DNA of 64,000 bases from Limnomonas spitsbergensis (lineage: Eukaryota; Chlorophyta; Chlorophyceae; Chlamydomonadales): contig JAYJMM010000019.1 in NCBI GenBank assembly GCA_037349105.1, positions 1,364,001-1,428,000 on the forward strand. Reading direction: 5' to 3'. This document shows, piece after piece, positions 1-9,800 of this stretch (positions are counted from its first letter, which is position 1; each line of letters begins with the position of its first letter). Under the pieces are notes generated by a model, which did no database searches, was not told the origin of the DNA, and saw only the letters and a program-made list of their open reading frames with translations. The position numbers and the translations under genes are program-made.

Positions 1-235
1 CCATAGCCGTAAATAGAACCGGGGCCTAAACAACCATTACACGTGGTGATTTCCAGCCACACAGCTTATGTCCATCTCATCTGAACGCTCTGCAGGGAAA
101 GGCGATGACGGCATGCACGCAGACACTCCTCCATGCTTGTGGGGCCGGTTTGTTGCTGAATTGTATCTAAATCGTAGCTGAAGCACCCTATAATGAACCC
201 TGTAGCTGAACCCTGTAGCTGAAACACTTGAGAAA
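1..235. other. Leading non-coding stretch
   Basis: No supported exon. It contains short imperfect duplications near 180-235 (two tandem copies of a block around CCCTGTAGCTGAA) and leads into the 124-bp tandem array. If the ECD gene is complete, its 5' exons lie to the left of the window; no plausible ATG-containing first exon could be recognised here. Confidence 0.5.
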
Positions 236-250
236 AGACATTGCCTGACC

Positions 251-871
251 TTGCAGGGAAAGGGGTCGCCTGCCAGCCTGCAGACACGCCATGTCTGTGT
301 GTAGCCCTTCGCTTCTCACCCTTGTGACACTTGTAGATGCCATTAATTGTCTTCTTCTCGCACCTGACCATGTAGGGAAAGGGGTTGCAAGCCAGCCTGC
401 AGGCACACCATTTCTGTGTGTAGCCCTTCACTTCTCACCCACGTTACACGACACTTATAGATGCTATTCATCGTCTTCCCCTTACACCTGATCTTGCAGG
501 GAAAGGGGTCGCCTGACAGCCTGCAGACACGCCATTTCTGTGTGTAGCCCTTTGCTTCTCGCCCGCGTTACACGGCACTTATAGATGCTAACAATTGTCT
601 TCTCCTCACACCTGACCTTGAAGGGAAAGGGGTCGCCAGCCAGCCCGCGGACACGCCATGTCTGTGTGTAGCCCTTTGCTTCTCACCCGCGTGACACGGC
701 ACTTATAGATGCTAACAATCGTCTTCTCCTCACACCTGACCTTGAAGGGAAAGGGGTCGCCAGCCAGCCCGCGGACACGCCATGTCTGTGTGTAGCCCTT
801 TGCTTCTCGCCCGCGTGACACGACACTTATAGATGCTATTCATCGTCTTCCCCTTACACCTGACCTTCCAG
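251..871 (+). repeat. 124-bp tandem array echoing the 5' edge of the first ECD exon
   Basis: The block GGGAAAGGGGTCGCC recurs at about 256, 375, 499, 623, 747 and 871, a spacing of 119 then 124 bp four times. The last copy runs into the coding exon that starts near 872. Each earlier copy repeats the acceptor (CACCTGACCTT-CAG) and the first ~45 bases of the exon, then continues in intron-like sequence. Identity is high between the copies at 623 and 747 and lower at the left end. Confidence 0.85.
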
Positions 872-3800
872 GGAAAGGGGTCGCCAGTCAGCCCGCGGAC
901 ACGCCATACTTGTGGGGAGCCCTTCAATTTGGGGACAACGTCGAGGATGAATGGATCGTCGTGGCGTTGCTGCTTCAGCTTTGCAGACAACATCGCGGCC
1001 TGTCCATTCAGGTAAGCTGCACTTGTAAGACGATAAACTTTTGGTACCTGCAGTGGCGTTGCTGCTTCAGCTTTCAGACAGCATCGCGGCCTGTCCATTC
1101 AGGTAGGTATGCTTGTTTTATTATTTACTAAACCCTAAACCCTTCATTATTTATAGGCATGCATGAAACCGCTGTTCAGTAGAGGGTGCTCCAGCAGCAA
1201 TTTAGCTAAAATACAAAAACAGTTGGCAGTGTACTTAAGCTTTGCAGGCAACACTGTGGCCGGTCCATTCAGGTAGGTATGCAGGAAATTATAGTTTAGT
1301 CCAAGGTGCTCCCGCCACAATTCAGCTGTAAGACGATAAACAGTTGAGTTGGTACCGGTAGTGGCATTGCTGCTTCAGTTGTGCAGACAGGACCGTGGCC
1401 TGTCCATTCAGGTAAGCATGAAAGCGCTGTTCAGTCGAGGGTGCTTCAGCTGCATTTCAACTAACAGAATAAAGAGATAGTCCTGGAATTGCAGCTTCAG
1501 CTGTGCAGACAGTACCGTGGTCCGTCCATTCAGGTGCATACGAAAGCGCTGTTCAGTGGAGGGTGATCCAGCTGCATTTCAGCTGTAAGACGACGAACTG
1601 TCAGTACCTTTAGTGACGTTGCTGCTTCAGCTTTGCTGATCACACTGTGGCCTGTCCATTCAGGTAGGCATGGAACCATCGTTTAGTGGAGGGTGCTTCA
1701 ACCACAATTCAGCTGATGGACGATAAACAGGTGGTCGTAGCGTGGTCGTAGCTGCTTCAGCTTTGCAGGCAACACCGTGGTCTGTCAATTCAGGAAGGCA
1801 TTGTTTACTTATTTATAAGCAAACATGAAAGCGCAGCTAATATGAGGGTGCTACAGCCGGAAGTCCACTAAATATGATGGACAGTTGGCAGTGGCACAGC
1901 TGCACAGTGGTCCGTCCATTTAAGTAAGCATGCATGACACTGCTGTTCAGTCGAGGGTGATTCAGCTGCATTTCTGCTGTCAGATGATGAACATATGTTT
2001 GTGACATTGCTGCTTCAGCTTTGCAGGCACCACTGTGGCCTGCCCATTCAGGTAGGCAGGCAGGAAACTGCTGTTTTGTCCAGGGAGCCCCAAGTGCATT
2101 TTAGCTCAAAGGTGATGAACAGTTGGTGCCAGTAGTGGCATATCCGCTTCAGCTTTGCAGGCCATCCCCTCCCCCCTGCCCCCCCTCCTTTCATTCCCTG
2201 ATCCCCTCCTCACTTCCTGTCTCCCCCTCATCCGGTGTGGGACAACGACTGAGACTTGATGCTCATTGAGAAGTCATACTCGCCGCCCCCCTTGCTTTTC
2301 TCCCCAATCCCTTCCCCACTTCCTGTCTCCCCCTCTTCAGGTGTGGGACAGTGACGGGGACTTCATGCTCATTGAGACAGCCTACTCACCACTGCCCCCT
2401 CCCCCCCGCCTCCCTCCCACTCCTTTCATTCCCCGATCCCTTCCCCACTTCCTGCCTCCCCCTCTCCAGGTGTGGGACAATGACGGGGACTTCATGCTCA
2501 TTGAGGCGGCCTACTCTCTCCCCAAGTGGCTGAAGCCCGAAACCGCCACCAACCGGATCTGGCTCCGAAACGGCCACCTCCACATCCTCCCGCAGCCGTC
2601 GTCTCGCGCGCCGGACCTCCCCGCCTTCCCCACGCTGACCGAGGCGCTCCGGATCTTGAGGGATCCGCCGGGCGGCGTCAGCACGCAGGCAAGCCCGAAG
2701 GTGGAGGCCGCGATCGGCGCCCGGCTCAAGGGCATGCCGGAGGCCGCTTTGGACGCGATACAGGTTTCAAAGGCGCTGCTGCCGCTGCGGATCGCAGCGG
2801 CTCTCACGCTTGATCCGCAGATCGTTGCGTCCGTCGTGGAGGCCTTCTTTTACAGGTACAACCTTAAACCTAAACCCTGAACCCTGAACCCTGAAGCGAT
2901 TTTACGTGTAGACCTTTCAGGAGGCCTTCTTTTACAGTTAAAATCGTGATCATTACTCCTTTCTGGTTATGCACTTGCCTTCGCTCATATCGAACCCCTT
3001 GTTTAGGTGCTAAGGAATGCATTTAAATGACATTTCGCCTGCGAGTGCGCGGGTAGGGTACTTTTTGCCTGTGCGGCGAATTTAATTTACTTGATCTCAA
3101 CAGGCGTGCGCAGACCCTATCCCGTTTAACGGTATATCGGAGGTTAGGTGAGTCAATCTACAGCACTGCTAACCCTAAACCACAAGCCCTTACTTTACAG
3201 CGGAGAAACGTTGCTGGAAACGTGAGAGCGGACACAATTTTCCGGGAGTGATGTCCTCTCTGGGTTCAGACTCGAGTTCGGGATTAACTGGTAGTGGATT
3301 TGAGTTTGGTTTCAATTTGATTTTTTGTGGAATTGAATTTGACTTGTCACTGATGTGAGGGGCTACATGGTAATCAGACCACTATGGGACATGATGGAAA
3401 GTGGATACTTAACTCTAGCCCTCAACCCTAACCCTCAACCCTTTACCCCCTCAACCCTTTAAGGGTAGGTCAGACTGCGTTACGTTTGAGGTTGCGTTTG
3501 GGAGGGCAAACGCAAACGCAGCCGCGAAACGCAGGGGGGGGGGGGGACGTTTGGATAAAATATTGGTATGCTTAATTGGAATCTACTGCGCGCACATCTG
3601 CTGATGGTCTATTTTCGATTATGAATGTCAAACGCAACCCACAAAACGCAATGGTCTGACCGACCCCTTACCCCCTCAACCCTTTACCCTTAACCCCTGG
3701 AAAGTGGATAGTTGACTCAAACTGTCAACCCTTCACCCCTGAACCTTTCACCACCTACCGTGGAGCCTTTATATGGCCGAAAATGATGACCTCTTGTTTG

Positions 3801-6800
3801 GGAGAGTCTGCGCCTCAGTCTATATGAGTGCGAGCTATATCATCTAGGGCATGCCTCTAGGCAGCCATCACTTAGGGATGCAGATAACATGCCTGCCGCT
3901 GGCAGGAATGCCCATGTCCACACATCCATAAATCTTACGCCCCAAGCTCTCTCCCCTGATCCCCTTTCCTCCCAGGGAAGCCCATGCTCTGAACCCTGAA
4001 CCTTAAACCCTGATCCCCTTTCCTCCTAGGGATGCAGACGACATGCGTGCGGCCGGCAGGATGGCTCACTTCCCCGCCTCTGATGACTCCGCCCCGTGCA
4101 TCGTCCGCATGAGCTCGTGCCAGCTCGCGCAGCTGCTGCAGCAGCGCTTCGTCGCTCCCCGCGGCTTCCCCATGCCCTCTCCCAACCAGAAGCCGGAAGA
4201 GCGGCAGGCCGCGGAGCTGGGTCTCAAGATCACAGCCGGGTTTGAGATCCTGTGGGCTCGGGCCGCCAGGGTGGGACGTCTGCCAGGTCAGACGGCAGGC
4301 GCTCTTGCTGCCAATGAGGATGGGCTGGTACCGCCTCCGCCTTCAAATAGCGCGGCAGGTGAGGGTGCATCCTTATTCCCGTCAAAAACTGCGGGGGCAG
4401 CCAAGGGACCTTCAAAGACAGCTGCAGCTGAGAATGCCCCGTCAGCGCCCATTTCGAACACCGCAGCGGAAGCCAAGCCACCTTCAAACACAGTTGCTGC
4501 ACCCAAGCCACCTTCAAACACAGTTGCTGCACCCAAGCCACCTTCAAACACAGTTGCTGCACCCAAGCCACCTTCAAACACAGTTGCTGCACCCAAGCCA
4601 CCTTCAAACACAGTTGCTGCACCCAAGCAACCTTCAAACACAGTTGCTGCACCCAAGCCACCTTCAAACACAGTTGCTGCACCCAAGCCACCTTCAAACA
4701 CAGTTGCTGCACCCAAGCAACCTTCAAACACAGTTGCTGCACCCAGGCAACCTTCAAACACAGTTGCTGCACCCAAGCCACCTTCAAACACAGTTGCTGC
4801 ACCCAAGCCACCTTCAAACACAGTTGCCGCACCCAAGCCACCTTCAAACACAGTTGCTGCACCCAAGCAACCTTTAAACACAGTTGCTGCACCCAAGCAA
4901 CCTTCAAACACCGCCGCAGAGTCCAAGGGGCTCAACCTTGAGCAGCTCCCAATGCTGGAGAGGCTGCCAGCCTGGCAGTCCTACAAAACGTTTCTGGAGA
5001 GGACTGGGTACTTCGAGGGCAACATAGCAGGCTCTGCCAGGTGGGCTGGATTGTGTGCGGTAGCCCACCTAGTACTAAAGCCGAACGGTGGGCTTCCTTA
5101 AGGTTGGGCTTCCTTAAGGTTGGGCTTCCTTAAGGGTGGGCTTCCTTAAGGGTGGGCTTCCTTAAGGTTGGGCTTCCTTAAGGGTGGGCTTTCTTAAGGG
5201 TGGGCTTCCTTAAGGGTGGGCTTCCTTAAGGGTGGGCTTCCTTAAGGGTGGGCTTCCTTAAGGTTGGGCTTCCTTAAGGTTGGGCTTCCTTAAGGGTGGG
5301 CTTCCTTAAGGGTGGGCTTCCTTAAGGGTGGGCTTCCTTAAGGGTGGGCTTTCTTAAGGGTGGGCTTCCTTAAGGGTGGGCTTCCTTAAGGGTGGGCTTC
5401 CTTAAGGGTGGGCTTCCTTAAGGGTGGGCTTTCTTAAGGGTGGGCTTTCTTAAGGTTGGGCTTCCTTAAGGTTGGGCTTCCTTAAGGGTGGGCTTCCTTA
5501 AGGGTGGGCTTCCTTAAGGTTGGGCTTCCTTAAGGGTGGGCTTTCTTAAGGGTGGGCTTCCTTAAGGGTGGGCTTCCTTAAGGTTGGGCTTCCTTAAGGG
5601 TGGGCTTCCTTAAGGGTGGGCTTCCTTAAGGGTGGGCTTTCTTAAGGGTGGGCTTTCTTAAGGGTGGGCTTCCTTAAGGGTGGGCTTCCTTAAGGGTGGG
5701 CTTCCTTAAGGGTGGGCTTCCTTAAGGGTGGGCTTCCTTAAGGGTGTATTGATTTCTTTATTTATGTTTGTGGCTTACATGGTTTGTGGGCAGGGGGGTG
5801 ACAGGCTGGCATGGCCTATAAGGTGGGTATAGAGGGGACCCGGGTTCAGAGGGGTCTTGGGTTAAGAGGGGACCCGGGTTAAGAGGGGACCCAGGTTAAG
5901 AGGGGACCCGGGTTTAGAGGGTACCCGGGTTTAGAGGGTACCCGGGTTTAGAGGGTACCCGGGTTTAGAGGGTACCCGGGTTTAGAGGGTACCCGGGTTT
6001 AGAGGGTACCCGGGTTTAGAGGGGACCTGGGTTTAGAGGGGACCCGGGTTCAGAGGGGACCCGGGTTTAGAGGGGACCCGGTGCTTGGATTTATTTGAAG
6101 ACAGCATTGCAGGCTCAGCCAGGTGGACCGAATTGTTTGAGGAGGAGAACATTCAGGCTTTACGCTTTAGGGTATTCCAGGGACGAAGAGAGTGCCTGCC
6201 TGGGCAGTTCAGGGACGAAGAGAGTGCCTGCCTGGGCAGTTCAGGGACGAAGAGGTTCCCTGCCTGGGTGGTTCAGGGACGAAGAGGTTGCCTGCCTGGG
6301 CAGTTCAGGGACGAAGAGGTTGCCTGCCTGGGCAGTTCAGGGACGAAGAGAGTGCCTGCCTGGGCAGTTCAGGGACGAAGAGAGTGCCTGCCTGGGCAGT
6401 TCAGGGACAAAGAGGTTGCCTGCCTGGGCAGTTCAGGGACGAAGAGAGTGCCTGCCTGGGCAGTTCAGGGACGAAGAGAGTGCCTGCCTGGGCAGTTCAG
6501 GGACAAAGAGAGTGCCTGCCTGGGCAGTTCAGGGACGAAGAGGTTGCCTGCCTGGGCAGTTCAGGGACGAAGAGAGTGCCTGCCGGTCTAGCCGCCAGTT
6601 TACCCGCCCGCCCGCCCGCCTGCCCTCAAAGGAGTTGGCCGGTAGCCTTCATCATGCATGGCCTCCTCCGTTCTGAGCTACAAGGAGTTGCTTGGGCATG
6701 CTGCAGCAGACTTCTGCGGCTACCCTCTGCTGCCCCGCGGCGTGAAGCTTGCCTGATCCGCTGCTTCAGCCTCACTTATGTTTCTGTATGTGTGTGTGTG

Positions 6801-9800
6801 TGTTTTAGGTACAAGGAGCTCCTGGGCCGCGCTGTGGCAGACTTCTGCATCGCCCCCCTGCTGCCCCGCAGTGTAAAGCGTCTGTTGGAGTCGCACTTCC
6901 AGCCTCATTTATGCTTGCGTGTGTTTCAGGTACAAGGAGCTCCTAGGCGCGCCGCAGCAGGACTTCTGCAGCGGATCTCTGCTGCCTCCCTGCTGCTGCA
7001 CAACTTCTGTCAGATCCGCTGCTTCAGCCTCACTTATGTTTCTGTATATGTTTCTGCATGTTTTAGGTACAAGGAGCTCCTGGGCCGTGCCGCGGCAGAC
7101 TTCTGCAGCGGCCCCCTGCTGCCCCGCAGCGTTGAGCTTCTGTCGGATCCGGTCCAGCGGGCGCTGCGGGCCATCGACGCGGCGCAGCAGGAGGCAGGGG
7201 GACAGCTCACCTGCGCCTGGGTGGCACAGCGGGCGGCCGGTGGCGTGAATGGCATGCCGGTGTATCGCGAGACAAAGGACAAGGGGGCGGAGGATCAGGT
7301 ACACTGGGACTTTCTACTGATCTTGCCTGCTGATTCTGCCTATTGATTCTGCTTGCCTACTGATCCTGTCTGCTGATCCTGTTTGCTGATCCTGCCTGCT
7401 GATCCTGCCTGTTGTTGCGGCGGCTGTAGCTTTCAACCAACTGCTGCATTTCAGGATTCGAGCACCGCTGTTGATGTAGTCCTCTTCACCATTTGATTGC
7501 AAGTACAACCTCCAAGTCAAAATTGTACTGCATTGTTTGAATGCTCAGGCCCGTGAGTTGGACGAGGAGCTGGCCCGCAGGCAAGCTGAGCTCGAAGAGT
7601 ACTCCAGCAGGCAAACAGGAAAAGGTGGGGAGGTAACAACAACGAGGTGTGCATGATGTTCATGATGTCCATGATGCACACTTCAATCTTATTTGAACTC
7701 TGGCATTAGGCAAGCTTGGGCCCCAGGCAAACAGGAAAAGGGGGAGGGGGAGAAAAAGTGTGCCCATTAGTCACACCATAATTGATCGTCATGCCACACT
7801 CTTATTTGAATATTGCAGGGAGCGTGTTTCTTGGGGCTCCGAGGAGGATTAAGCTCCCTTTCAGGTCTTGACTGCCTTGAGAATGTAGGCATCCTATGAC
7901 CCGAAAGGTGGTCTGGTTCGCACTAAAACCTAAACCCCTTTTAACCCTAAAGCCTTTGCCCTTTAACCCTAAACTGTAGCATGGTCGCCTGGTGCTCACT
8001 AAAAACTAAACACTTAAACGCGACCTGTCCCGTGTCTGATCGCTGTAGGAAGGCATGAGGCAGAGGCACCGAAAGGTGGGGACGATGACGGTTCTGCCGA
8101 ACGGGAGCAAGTGGTCGAGGCAGCTGACTTGGTGCGACGTTTCAACATGTTTGTGGCGGGCATGGCGGGGCCTGAGGTAGGCAGTGGGGTGAGGGTGGGG
8201 GGTATGGCGGGCATGGCGGGGCCCAAGAGAGGAATGGGGTGAGGGCGTGGGGGTATGGCGGGAGGGGCAAGCATGGCAAGAGCGCGGGGTACGGGGGCAT
8301 GTCAGGAGTGGCGGGCATAGCAATAGTGGGGGGGCACTGAAGGGCCTGGGGTAGGGGATTGGACAGGCGTGTGGCCGGCATGTGGGGAGTGGCAGGCATG
8401 TGGGGAGTGGCAGGCATGTGGGGAGTGGCAGGCATGTGGGGAGTGGCAGGCATGTGTGGAGTGACAGGCATGTGGGGAGTGGCAGGCATGTGTAGAGTGA
8501 CAGGCATGTGGGGAGTGGCAGGCATGTGTGAAGTGGCAGGCATGTGGGGAGTGGCAGGCATGTGTGGAGTACTGGAGTGGCAGGCATGTGTGGAGTGGCA
8601 GGCATGTGGGGAGTGGCAGGCATGTGTGGAGTGGCAGGCATGTGAGGAGTGACAGGCATGTGTGGAGTGGCAGGCATGTGAGGAGTGGCAGGCATGTGTG
8701 GAGTGGCAGGCATGTGAGGAGTGACAGGCATGTGTGGAGTGGCAGGCATGTGGGGAGTGACAGGCATGTGTGGAGTGGCAGGCATGTGTGGAGTGGCAGG
8801 CATGTGTGGAGTGGCAGGCATGTGAGGAGTGACAGGCATGTGTGGAGCGACAGGCATGTGTGGAGTGGCAGGCATGTGGGGAGTGACAGGCATGTGGGGA
8901 GTGGCAGGCATGTGGGGAGTGACAGGCATGTGTGGAGTGGCAGGCATGTGTGGAGTGGCAGGCATGTGTGGAGTGGCAGGCATGTGAGGAGTGACAGGCA
9001 TGTGTGGAGTGGCAGGCATGTGGGGAGTGGCAGGCATGTGTGGAGTGGCAGGCATGTGTGGAGTGGCAGGCATGTGGGGAGTGGCAGGCATGTGGGGAAT
9101 GGCAGGCATGTGTGGAGTGGCGGGGATGGCGGAGCCTGAGGTAAGGAATGTGTCGACTATGGGGGGTTTTGCGGGCATCTCACGAGTGGCGGGGATGGCG
9201 GGGACTGAAGAAATGGAATGGGGCGAGCATGGGGGGTATGGCGGGCGTAAGGGGCATATCAAAGAGTGGAGGGAGTGGGGGGTATTGGGGGGGTGGGCAT
9301 GTCATGAGTGGCGGGCATGTCGGGAGGGGTGGGCATAGCGATATTAGCGGGAGTGACAGGTATGGTGGGCCTGGTGGGGCCTTTGATAGGCTTTGGGGGG
9401 TGCTTGCGGGGCGGGGCGGGGTCTAGGTAGGCATCAGGGTGGGCATAGCGAGCATGGCAGCAAAACGTGTAAAGATCGTGCAAGCGCTCCGCTATTTTCT
9501 TTAGATAAACAAAATAGTTTATTAGTTCAATAAATGGAGAAGCAGCTTGCGAATAGATTTAGCTGCGGGCCCCCGAGCTTATCATGGGGCTGAAAGGAGA
9601 GGCTGAAACCATGGCCGCGGACCCAATGACCCATTGCTTAACATCGATAGGTCGAAATTGCTTACCAATGTTGTCATGAGTGTCCATTTTCAGTGATTCA
9701 GCTACAATTCAGCTAAATAACAGCCTTCAGCTGGGGGGGCTGGTGCAGCAAGCCATGCTTCTGCTTGGTCTACCAGCGATGTGCTGGTCATACCAAGGTT

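Noticed and set aside
6085..7346. Plus-strand frames of 168-384 residues with GRRECLPGQFRDEE repeats ending in RYKELL-like segments
   Set aside because: They join the 32-bp minisatellite to echo copies. The ECD phase analysis uses only 7067-7298.
8006..9262. A 418-residue minus-strand frame of MPATPHMP repeats and matching plus-strand GRHVWS frames
   Set aside because: They run through the 18-bp minisatellite in an ECD intron; a unit length divisible by three keeps frames open in several registers. No start context, splice logic or conserved domain.
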